Positions 1 through 6,315 of a stretch of 8,485 nt of DNA are shown piece by piece. Position 1 is the first letter of the stretch. Each line of letters opens with the position of its first letter. Under the pieces are notes generated by a model. It was not told where the DNA came from and ran no database searches. It worked only from the letters and a program-made list of their open reading frames with translations. The position numbers and the translations under genes are program-made. Source of the stretch: CAYPTI01 sp964413525 [NCBI: uncultured bacterium] (GTDB lineage: Bacteria; T1Sed10-126); contig CAYPTI010000080.1 of NCBI GenBank assembly GCA_964413525.1, forward strand, positions 1 to 8,485. Reading direction: 5' to 3'.

Positions 1-270
1 TACCTCGGTCCGGACCAATCCGACTGGAAACAATACGACGCTACTGAACTGGTCCAATCCGGCACCACGAGGTCCGGAACCATTCTTATCGATCAGGGGA
101 CGGCCGATTCGTTTCTCGACGAACAGCTAAAACCCTGGCTATTTGAAGAAGCTTGCGAGGCGTCGGAGCAGGACCTGACCCTTCGGATGCAGGAGGGCTA
201 CGACCACAGTTATTACTTTGTTGCTACCTTTATCGGGGATCATATCCGTCACCACGCCGGCAGGTTGTAG
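1..270 (+). CDS. fghA: S-formylglutathione hydrolase, C-terminal 89 residues (partial)
   Basis: This is an open frame from base 1 to the TAG at 268-270; the 5' part lies outside the window. The enzyme is a cytoplasmic serine hydrolase of the esterase D family. It cleaves S-formylglutathione to formate and glutathione, the last step of glutathione-dependent formaldehyde detoxification. The visible sequence carries the family's C-terminal landmarks. YLGPD...W..YDA is at fragment residues 1-14. [11 protein letters not shown] is at 29-39, with the probable triad Asp at 36. GYDHSYYF is at 66-73, with the probable triad His at 69, followed by the usual F-I-x-D-H...H-H tail. The nucleophilic Ser elbow would lie upstream. 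The C-terminus looks complete. It faces the siroheme decarboxylase convergently, 139 bp away. The family call is by motif recognition and is strong; the partner formaldehyde dehydrogenase gene cannot be seen. Confidence 0.93.
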   Translation, partial: YLGPDQSDWKQYDATELVQSGTTRSGTILIDQGTADSFLDEQLKPWLFEEACEASEQDLTLRMQEGYDHSYYFVATFIGDHIRHHAGRL

Positions 271-287
271 GCAACCGACACAGGTTG
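263..287 (+). repeat. Overlapping alternative hairpins at the fghA stop codon
   Basis: GGTTG (263-267) can pair with CAACC (272-276) across the stop codon. The same CAACC can instead pair with GGTTG at 283-287 just after the gene. The stems are five base pairs each and mutually exclusive. There is no following T-run, so this is at best a weak or factor-dependent 3'-end structure. Confidence 0.3.
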
Positions 288-409
288 AACGCTTCGGGGA
301 TCGCTGGCGAAGTAGGATGCTCCCGATTCGGACCAAACCCACGTGTGTGATTACGGCTCCTCATGTCTTGTAGGATTCAGCATGGGGAAAATCGTACCGG
401 AGAAGATCC

Positions 410-1405
410 TCAGACGAGTTGAATGGATTTGAATTTGAAGACTTCGTTCACGAACAGGAGTTCATGGGAAACGTCGTTCTGAGGAAGTGTTTCCCTAAAT
501 TGCTCGATCATCGCCTCGGCTTGTGCTCTGGTGGGAGCATGCAACGAGCCGATCAGATTGTACGGCCAGTCCGTCCCGCGACGGGTGCTACGGTAGCAAC
601 GGGCTATCTCCGGCTGAGAAATCAGCCGGTTTGCGGCCGGACCGACCGCGTCCTCGGGAAGGTTGAACACTGCCAGTCCGTTGCCGGAAAATCCAAGTCC
701 GTACGGATTCAGTTCACATCCCATCCTGCTCACCTTCCCTTTTCGAACCATGTCCTTCAGTCCCCAAATCACCGCTGCCTCGTCCAGACCGAGTCGCGAA
801 GCGACGGCTCGGTACGGTCGGACGACCAGGGGCAGGCCGTCCTGGGTGGCATGGAGGAGATCGCGTTGAAAGCTGGTGGTTTCGGCTGATTCGTTTCCGA
901 CGCGTTCGTTGGGTCGGCCGGTACGGTTAACGGAACGAACGCTCTGGCTTTCGGAAAAGTGCACCGACAGACCGAAAGCTCCGTCCGACAGGCCGGAAAA
1001 ACCGCGGATCGGGAAGCCGGTGGATTCCTCAAGCCGTCGGCGATCGTTCTCTCGTTGTTCGATCGAGTTCGACGTCAGCCGAACCCAGAGGTTCAGCGGG
1101 GAATCGAGCTGGAGAATGAGGAACACTCGAGGTGACTCCTTAACGGTTTGAATCGTCTCGACCATGCGCTCGTCCGGTATGCTCATTCCCATGAACGAGT
1201 CGTGCAGTCCGAAGGATCGAGGGTTGAGGACCGGTCCGAATCGGTTGATGATCCCTTGGCGACTCAGAGCGTTCAGGCGTGAGAGCAGGTTGTCGACGGG
1301 AATGTTCCAACGACGTTCCAGGTTTCGGAATGGACCCCGGAAAACCGGAAATCCCTCCTGCAAATTGTTGAGCAGGAAACGGTCCCGGGAAGAAAGTTGT
1401 ACCAT
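410..1405 (-). CDS. Siroheme decarboxylase, two-repeat NirD/NirL (AhbA/AhbB) type with AsnC-like HTH domains
   Basis: The 331-residue protein has two tandem copies of the Lrp/AsnC-like siroheme decarboxylase unit. Repeat 1 spans about residues 8-155 and starts LLNNLQEGFPVFRGPF. Repeat 2 spans about 183-331 and starts LLHATQDGLPLVVRPY. Each begins with a winged-helix-like segment followed by a ferredoxin-like domain. In this family the proteins decarboxylate siroheme to 12,18-didecarboxysiroheme, on the route to haem d1 (NirDLGH) or to haem b (AhbAB). Repeat 2 keeps the conserved CYRS..R...WPYNL block and the following His (NLIGSLH). Repeat 1 lacks the equivalent His/Tyr block, having VFLILQLD before NLWV, so it may be structural only. 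The ATG at 1405 is the earliest possible start because an in-frame TGA directly precedes it. The divergent DUF2249 and Crp/Fnr genes fit a denitrification setting. The haem d1 versus haem b assignment is inference. Confidence 0.85.
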   Translation of the reverse strand: MVQLSSRDRFLLNNLQEGFPVFRGPFRNLERRWNIPVDNLLSRLNALSRQGIINRFGPVLNPRSFGLHDSFMGMSIPDERMVETIQTVKESPRVFLILQLDSPLNLWVRLTSNSIEQRENDRRRLEESTGFPIRGFSGLSDGAFGLSVHFSESQSVRSVNRTGRPNERVGNESAETTSFQRDLLHATQDGLPLVVRPYRAVASRLGLDEAAVIWGLKDMVRKGKVSRMGCELNPYGLGFSGNGLAVFNLPEDAVGPAANRLISQPEIARCYRSTRRGTDWPYNLIGSLHAPTRAQAEAMIEQFRETLPQNDVSHELLFVNEVFKFKSIQLV

Positions 1406-1567
1406 TCAACCATCCATCCTTCCATTCGTGAAAAGATTGGGTCCCGAACTGGATGGAACCGTGGACGGAACCCGGGAGAACCCATCACCGGACAACGGAC
1501 GATTGCGTCCCGCTGCATTGAGCATCTGTCTCATCGGCACGTTCGAACTCGAAGTTGTTCGTGAAGT

Positions 1568-1604
1568 CGGCGAATCGCCGAAGCTTGGCCTGCTTCAGGC
1601 CGAG
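1568..1604. repeat. Two tandem hairpins in the divergent intergenic region
   Basis: CGGCG (1568-1572) pairs with CGCCG (1576-1580) around an AAT loop. Six bases later CTTGGCCT (1584-1591) pairs with AGGCCGAG (1597-1604), including one G-T wobble, around the five-base loop GCTTC. Neither is followed by a T-run on either strand, so an intrinsic terminator is unlikely. They could be part of a leader RNA for either divergent gene. Confidence 0.45.
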
Positions 1605-1683
1605 TCACGTGAAGGGTTCGACCGGTGGGTGATATACCCGTACGATTTATGAATGATCCTAGGACGGGGACGCGGGAGCGGTG

Positions 1684-1697
1684 ATGACCTGGATCAT
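1684..1697. promoter_or_regulatory. Candidate Crp/Fnr-family operator (ATGA-N6-TCAT)
   Basis: ATGACCTGGATCAT is a dyad with TGA/TCA half-sites spaced as in the Crp box (TGTGA-N6-TCACA). It is centred about 82 bp upstream of the DUF2249 start and 285 bp upstream of the decarboxylase start. The Crp/Fnr regulator encoded at 2465-3145 keeps the Glu and Arg in its recognition helix that read TGA in this family, so it is a reasonable candidate ligand. Only four bases per arm match, and such a site can occur by chance. Confidence 0.4.
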
Positions 1698-1772
1698 GTA
1701 GAATCCAAAAAATCGTTCGGCCGCCAACCGACCTCCTGGGAGGACCCGGCTGTGGGAGGAGGCTGATTTCTG

Positions 1773-2348
1773 GTGGAGGAACCGTCCGGCGGGGGATCTC
1801 ACTGGATCAGCAGTTCCTGGGTGGAACACGTCGATGTTCGCCCGCTACTGGAGCGAGGGGAGGAACCGGCCGGGGTGCTTATTCCCAGATTGTCCAACCT
1901 GCCCCGGCATCGAGTCCTCGTGGTCGATGTTCCCTTTGATCCGGTCCCCTTGCGAAACAAAGCCACGGTCGAGGGACTCACTCCCTATCACCGGGAACCG
2001 TCGCCCGGTCATCATCGGGTGGCGTTCTGTCGAAACGAGGATTTCCGGCCGGAGGAAGCCGACCACGAACGGTTCCGACTTGAGTTACCGGCACCCCGCC
2101 GGGGCGGGTTGCGCTACCTGATGGGGGAGTTCGGGCGTCCGGAGCACCTGCTGGAGACCGTGATGGCCGACGTCGAACGATGTCCCTCGACGGTGGGGTG
2201 GGTCGTCGATGGCGACGTTAAGCCGACGACTGATGAGATCATGCGGTTTTCTCGGGAACGGGGGGTTCGAGTTCGATCCCGGCCGGGGATCGACGGGTAC
2301 GAACAGCGGATTGAGGTTCGTCGCGCGGGAGGGCCCAAAGCGGCTTAA
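1773..2348 (+). CDS. DUF2249-type protein with an additional uncharacterised C-terminal domain
   Basis: The protein has 191 residues from a GTG start. The strong ribosome-binding site GGGAGGAGG (1754-1762) lies ten bases before that GTG, and an in-frame TGA at 1764-1766 excludes longer starts. Residues about 16-68 look like a DUF2249 (TusA-like fold) domain, with VDVRPLLERGEEP, an L..LP.H..LVV segment and the signature FDPVPL at 55-60. Proteins of this type often sit beside nitrite and nitric oxide reductase genes, but their biochemical role is not established. Residues about 100-188 form a second part with no family I can name. It contains a helix-rich middle and ends in YEQRIEVRRAG, like the last strand of a TusA-like fold, so a diverged second copy is possible. 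No signal peptide or membrane segment is visible. It lies 116 bp upstream of the Crp/Fnr gene on the same strand and may be co-transcribed with it. Confidence 0.72.
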   Translation: MEEPSGGGSHWISSSWVEHVDVRPLLERGEEPAGVLIPRLSNLPRHRVLVVDVPFDPVPLRNKATVEGLTPYHREPSPGHHRVAFCRNEDFRPEEADHERFRLELPAPRRGGLRYLMGEFGRPEHLLETVMADVERCPSTVGWVVDGDVKPTTDEIMRFSRERGVRVRSRPGIDGYEQRIEVRRAGGPKAA

Positions 2349-2464
2349 GCTGTTAGGTGGCTCTCAAATCATGACCGCCCGGAATGGATTCCAGTGTACG
2401 CGGGAACCGGGGTCGTTTGAGTGACTGAACATCGGACCGACTTGATACGGAACGAGGTCGGAAC

Positions 2465-3145
2465 ATGGACGTCGATCTGTACGACCTGGAAGTGGCCTGG
2501 GAGGAAAACGACGAGGGCAGCGAGGAGTTGCTGCGGTCCATTCCCACCGAGCGGCTGGAAGAAGGGGACGTCCTCTACCGACAGGGCGGGGAGCCCCATG
2601 AGTTTTCCGTCGTCCGGCGGGGAAGGCTTCAGGTGACCCGGCGGGCGAAGGACGGGACCACGACCATTCTCGGCGTGTTTGGTCCGGGAGAACCATTGGG
2701 GGCACTGGCCGCGATTAACAATTTTTCCTACCCGGCCACGGTGACGGCTCACGAGGAGTCGATCGTCTACCGGTTCACCGTCGATCTGCTGCCCCGGCTG
2801 CAGGAGGAGGCCACCCAGTGGTACGTCGATTGCCTGGGGGAGGCGGCGGGCCGGGCGGCCGACATGGCGGGCCGGCTAGAATCGCTCCGGACCGAAGAAA
2901 TCGAAACCCGGCTGGCCCGACAATTGCTGGAGCTGGCCGAGGACGAAGGCGTTCCAAATCCCGAGGGCAAGGGAGTTCTCATTGACATGCGGCTAACCCG
3001 GAAGATGATCGCCGACATGATCGGGTGCCGGATTGAGTCCTCAATCCGGCAGCTGAGCCAGTGGGAACAGGAGGGCATCATCCGGACCGAGCACAGCAAA
3101 ATCACCCTGCTCAAACCGGACCGTATCCGCTCTCTGACCGGGTAG
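2465..3145 (+). CDS. Crp/Fnr-family transcriptional regulator, probably Dnr/NnrR-like
   Basis: The 226-residue protein starts at ATG 2465 behind a GAGG-containing ribosome-binding site (about 2451-2456). Residues about 27-115 form the cyclic-nucleotide-binding-like beta barrel (LEEGDVLYRQGGEPHEFSVV, then GEPLGAL). The dimerisation helix runs about 113-160, and the winged HTH about 160-215, with recognition segment LTRKMIADMIGCRIESSIRQ. Glu191 and Arg195 match the residues that contact TGA half-sites in Crp and Fnr. The Arg of the cAMP pocket is absent; the segment reads FSYPATVTA. There is no N-terminal cysteine cluster for an Fnr Fe-S centre, as the only Cys are 123 and 188. Together with the siroheme decarboxylase and DUF2249 neighbours this suggests an NO-responsive Dnr/NnrR-type regulator. 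The effector is inference. The gene ends 42 bp from the convergent solute-binding protein gene. Confidence 0.87.
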   Translation: MDVDLYDLEVAWEENDEGSEELLRSIPTERLEEGDVLYRQGGEPHEFSVVRRGRLQVTRRAKDGTTTILGVFGPGEPLGALAAINNFSYPATVTAHEESIVYRFTVDLLPRLQEEATQWYVDCLGEAAGRAADMAGRLESLRTEEIETRLARQLLELAEDEGVPNPEGKGVLIDMRLTRKMIADMIGCRIESSIRQLSQWEQEGIIRTEHSKITLLKPDRIRSLTG

Positions 3146-3187
3146 GGAAACGAGTGGGCTCGGTCTCTGCCTGGGTAAGCTAATCCA

Positions 3188-4543
3188 TTAGGTCGGATTG
3201 TACTCCAGGCTATCGTCACCAGGGTCGACAATGGGACCCGTATCCTCGATCGGGATGTTGTGGTAACGGCCGTTGACTTCCCGGACTTCCCGGATGTAAA
3301 TGTGCTGTTTGGGAGCCTGGGTGTCCTTATCGAGGGTGAACGGACCCCGGGGACTTGTAAAAGACACGGTGGGAAGGACCTCGATCATCTGGTCGACGCT
3401 AGAGGTATCCCCGCCCAGTTCATCCATCATTTCCGCGATTACCCGGGCAGTGTCAAACCCCTGCATGCCGGTAAAGTTTGCTTCCTGCCCCGTATGCTCC
3501 CGGAATTGTTCTTTGAACTCGTTGTTGGCTGGAGTATCCAGACCCCACGCCCAGTGCAGTCCCCCAATGTGACCTTCCGCCGAAGAACCCATGGCCGGTA
3601 GAACTTCCTCCATCGTGAAGAATCCGCTTCCTGTGAGCGGGATTTCTCCCTTTAACCCGAATTCGTCGTAGGCGTTCACGAAGGCAACGGCTGCGCTACC
3701 GCCGTAAAACACCATGACCAGGTCCGGGTCGACTTCTTGGATGGTTGACATAAACGGCGCCGGGTCGCCCATATCGGGGAAGGGAGGTTGCTGGACCGCA
3801 AGGATCTCGCCGCCATTTTCGGTAAAACTGTGGCTGATGGAATTTCGGACGTCATGGCCGGCGGCGTAATCGTGCACACTGATCATCCCCTGAGTTCCCA
3901 GGTTGTTCGCGTTCCAGGAGCCCAACGGGTAAGGAGGTTGCCAGTTGGTGTAAGAAGTCCTCCACACGTACGGGGTCATTCGATTTCGGCTGAGCTGAGG
4001 AGCTCCCGCGTTGCTGCAGATGAGAGGAATCTGCTGGGCATGGACGTAATCCCTGAGAGCAAGAAGAACCCCGGAACTCACGATTCCGGTTAACAGGTCA
4101 ACCTGTTCTTGCTCTACCAGGCGGCGGGCGCGGGACAGGGCGACCCCGGGATCCGCTTCCGTGTCCTCTTGAACCAGTTCAATGGAACGGCCTCCGGCCT
4201 CCCATCCGATTTGATCAAAGTACAGTTCCATGCCCCGGGTTATGTTTTCACCAACCGTCGCATAAATCCCGCTGTACGCGAGCAGAACGCCAATTCGAAT
4301 GGGGTTGTCCGTCTGGGCATGAACCTGGTTCGCTGAGCCGGTTCCGGTGAGCAAGGGAAGAGCGGCCGCTGCTCCCGCGGCGGAACCAACCTGTTTAATA
4401 AAATCCCGCCGGGTAATACCTTCGCGTTCATCGTCAGGCTGATCCCCCGCTTGAGACTCTCCCTCTTCAGCAGAAAGCGGTCGATGTTGGAAAGACGGTT
4501 CAGCCGTTATGCTGTCGGATTCTGGTTCCTGGATGCCAGGCAT
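3188..4543 (-). CDS. Tat-exported ABC transporter solute-binding protein (Leu/Ile/Val-type, Peripla_BP_6)
   Basis: The protein has 451 residues from ATG 4543. I prefer this to the in-frame ATG at 4573 because CGGAGGG sits seven bases before it. It begins with a 43-residue acidic, polar stretch, then the twin-arginine motif TRRDFIK (44-50), a hydrophobic Ala/Gly/Leu core (about 52-68) and a possible signal peptidase site after VHA (76). The mature part, from about residue 81, opens IRIGVLLAYSGIYATVGENI and follows the two-lobed type I periplasmic binding fold of the branched-chain amino acid / amide / aromatic acid class. No lipobox cysteine is seen, so the protein should be free in the periplasm. 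No permease or ATPase gene of this transporter type is in the window, so it is an orphan here. The adjacent acyl-CoA ligase hints at an organic acid ligand, but the ligand cannot be read from sequence. Confidence 0.87.
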   Translation of the reverse strand: MPGIQEPESDSITAEPSFQHRPLSAEEGESQAGDQPDDEREGITRRDFIKQVGSAAGAAAALPLLTGTGSANQVHAQTDNPIRIGVLLAYSGIYATVGENITRGMELYFDQIGWEAGGRSIELVQEDTEADPGVALSRARRLVEQEQVDLLTGIVSSGVLLALRDYVHAQQIPLICSNAGAPQLSRNRMTPYVWRTSYTNWQPPYPLGSWNANNLGTQGMISVHDYAAGHDVRNSISHSFTENGGEILAVQQPPFPDMGDPAPFMSTIQEVDPDLVMVFYGGSAAVAFVNAYDEFGLKGEIPLTGSGFFTMEEVLPAMGSSAEGHIGGLHWAWGLDTPANNEFKEQFREHTGQEANFTGMQGFDTARVIAEMMDELGGDTSSVDQMIEVLPTVSFTSPRGPFTLDKDTQAPKQHIYIREVREVNGRYHNIPIEDTGPIVDPGDDSLEYNPT

Positions 4544-4550
4544 AATTTGC

Positions 4551-4556
4551 CCTCCG
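4551..4556 (-). promoter_or_regulatory. Ribosome-binding site that fixes the solute-binding protein start
   Basis: The minus strand reads CGGAGGGCAAATT then ATG at 4543. This is a strong Shine-Dalgarno at ideal spacing. It lies inside the longer version of the gene that would start at 4573, so the shorter start is favoured. Confidence 0.75.
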
Positions 4557-4612
4557 AAAAATAAAATTTTCATTCGGTTAGCTCAGCATTCACCACCTGC
4601 TGCGTACCCCTA

Positions 4613-4640
4613 AAGGTAGGTCCTGGTGAAATGTTGTCAA
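4613..4640 (-). promoter_or_regulatory. Candidate sigma-70-type promoter of the solute-binding protein gene
   Basis: On the minus strand a perfect -35 box TTGACA (4640-4635) is followed after 16 bp by TACCTT (4618-4613), a weak -10 match. It lies about 70 bp upstream of ATG 4543, in the 160-bp gap after the ligase gene. This suggests the binding protein can be transcribed independently of the ligase. Confidence 0.45.
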
Positions 4641-4703
4641 GTTGAATTGATCTACGGGATCTAAGGGCTATGGTGGCCGAACGGGGACTCGATTTGCCGG
4701 ACG

Positions 4704-6215
4704 TTAAACCATCTCGGAGAGGGCTACTCGATCGGTTTTTCCCACCGCGGTTGTCGGAATTTGGTCAACAAACCGGTACTGTCGGGGACGTTTAAAATCA
4801 GCGAAATCCTCCTGTTGCTTGCAGTACCGGTCCAGGGATTCCTCATCTACGTCATTGGTGGCCACCACAAACGCAACCACCTCTTCGCCCAGTGCATCCG
4901 AAGGCACCCCGATGACTCCGACATCCTGAACCCCTGAGTGAGTAAGCAGGACGTTTTCTACCTCACTGGGAGAGATGTTCTCGCCCCCGCTGATGATCAT
5001 GTCGTCCGTTCGCCCGACCACCCAGTGGCGGTTCTCCTCGTCGCGGTAAGCCAGATCGCCTGTGAAGAACCATCCGTCGTGGACTACACGGTTCGTTGTT
5101 TCGGGGTCCTTCCAGTACCCGTCGAAACTTTCCGGACCGTCCATGCGGGCTATCACCTCACCTATGTTTCCGGTATTCACGATGGCGTCCGGGTCGTTCG
5201 AATGCGGTTCGACGATCCGAATGTTCTGGAAGGGGGAGGGTTTCCCTACCGCGGGGATGGATTCCCGGGTGTAACAGATGTGCATGGTTTCGGTGGTTCC
5301 GTAGATGTTTCGGAATCGGCTGCACAGTTTTTGCGTGGCCTGGTTAAAAACGTTTTCCGTGATGACCTGCCCGGCCGTCGTGATCTCGTGCAGGCTGGAC
5401 GTGTCGTATTTGTCGATGGCGTCGGATTCGAGAAGTCCTTTGAAAATGGAAGGGACTCCCTGGATGGCGTTGATCTCTCGTTGCTCAATGGACTTGAGAA
5501 CCAGTTCGGGATCCGGTTTGGGAAACAGGGTCAGGGTGCCTCCGGCCTGAAAAGTTGCGAGCAAAACCGTTAGACCAAGGGAATGGTAAAGGGGAAGCAA
5601 CAGGCCGACGTTGTCCCCTTCACGAATTCCGTCACGGTACAGAAATACATTTGAGCGGTAAAATCGAGTGGCATGATCTACGGGTATACATTTGGGTTGT
5701 CCAGTGGTTCCTCCGGTAAAAACAAGGTTCGCCAGGGTAGTGTCCGTTACATCGGGAGGGGATTTCGCCGGCTCGGACGTCTGGAGGGCATCAAACTTGA
5801 TCGCCCATTCCGGTGGGTTGTCCCCGATCTCAACGAAACGATCGATTGGTAGCTGTCCTCGGACTGAATCGACTTTGTCCCGGAGGGATTCGTGGAATAC
5901 TAGTGCATCGACTTCGGAATGGTTCAAAAAATAAGGAAGCTCGCCCGCAGCCGAGCGAAAGTTGAGTGGAACCGCCGTGAGATCAAATCGCCAGCTGGTT
6001 ATCAGCGTCAGAATGAATTCGGGAATATTCGGAGCAAAGATTGCTACGGTGTCTCCACTTTTCAGGCCAAGGTTCTGGTTTAGTCCCTGGCCGATCCGCT
6101 GAGTCTCAGCCAGCAATTCCGCGTACGAATATGATCGATCACCGGCCACCCAATCAAGAGCAAGCTTGTCCGGATTACGGTCGACTGACCAGTCAAACAT
6201 CTGCTGAATATTCAA
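4704..6215 (-). CDS. AMP-forming acyl-CoA synthetase / acid-CoA ligase (ANL superfamily)
   Basis: The protein has about 503 residues. It activates a carboxylic acid with ATP to an acyl-adenylate and transfers it to CoA; it is predicted cytoplasmic. Numbered from the alternative GTG at 6224, the ANL core motifs are in order. The phosphate-binding loop FTGGTTGQPK is at 169-178, YGTTE at 308-312, and GWFFTGDLA at 384-392. The hinge region GRTDDMIISGGENI is at 404-417, and the C-terminal catalytic Lys (GKTDR) is at 496. The length is normal for short/aromatic acid-CoA ligases. I chose the TTG at 6215 because GAGGTGA (6227-6221) precedes it by five bases, whereas the GTG at 6224 overlaps that site and has none of its own. 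The substrate is not readable; the overall look is of 4-chlorobenzoate/benzoate- or fatty-acid-CoA ligases. It lies about 100 bp downstream of the selenoprotein gene on the same strand. Confidence 0.88.
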   Translation of the reverse strand: MNIQQMFDWSVDRNPDKLALDWVAGDRSYSYAELLAETQRIGQGLNQNLGLKSGDTVAIFAPNIPEFILTLITSWRFDLTAVPLNFRSAAGELPYFLNHSEVDALVFHESLRDKVDSVRGQLPIDRFVEIGDNPPEWAIKFDALQTSEPAKSPPDVTDTTLANLVFTGGTTGQPKCIPVDHATRFYRSNVFLYRDGIREGDNVGLLLPLYHSLGLTVLLATFQAGGTLTLFPKPDPELVLKSIEQREINAIQGVPSIFKGLLESDAIDKYDTSSLHEITTAGQVITENVFNQATQKLCSRFRNIYGTTETMHICYTRESIPAVGKPSPFQNIRIVEPHSNDPDAIVNTGNIGEVIARMDGPESFDGYWKDPETTNRVVHDGWFFTGDLAYRDEENRHWVVGRTDDMIISGGENISPSEVENVLLTHSGVQDVGVIGVPSDALGEEVVAFVVATNDVDEESLDRYCKQQEDFADFKRPRQYRFVDQIPTTAVGKTDRVALSEMV

Positions 6216-6315
6216 ACCAATCACCTCGTGGAAGGGAGGGGAAATCCAGTTTGTCCGTCTACTTCATTATTGCACCGGAAAAGCATGCAGGCGAAATCAG
6301 AGGAACCGGGTGGGT

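Larger units (their letters stand above)
1406..1772. other. Divergent intergenic region between siroheme decarboxylase and DUF2249 gene
   Basis: This 367-bp stretch separates the two divergent starts and should hold promoters for both. I see no convincing protein gene. An open plus-strand frame runs in from the antisense of the decarboxylase gene, but it has no family resemblance. Recognisable contents are two adjacent hairpins (1568-1604), a Crp-shaped dyad (1684-1697) and the ribosome-binding site of the DUF2249 gene (GGGAGGAGG, 1754-1762). Confidence 0.6.

Noticed and set aside
1164-1652. 162-codon plus-strand open frame overlapping the decarboxylase start and intergenic region
   Set aside because: Mostly antisense of the decarboxylase; the unique 3' part resembles nothing and has no start signal of its own.
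2465-3145. Oxygen-sensing Fnr with a 4Fe-4S cluster
   Set aside because: The N-terminal cysteine cluster required for the Fe-S centre is absent; only Cys123 and Cys188 are present.
3146-3187. Bidirectional intrinsic terminator between the convergent Crp/Fnr and binding-protein genes
   Set aside because: Only a 4-bp CGAG/CTCG stem is visible and no T-run follows on either strand.
2767-3231. Minus-strand open frame opposite the Crp/Fnr gene
   Set aside because: Serine/arginine-rich translation typical of the antisense of a G+C-rich gene; no ribosome-binding site or family match.
4938-5573. 211-codon plus-strand open frame opposite the ligase gene
   Set aside because: It is antisense to a clearly conserved ANL-family gene and its translation has no family character.
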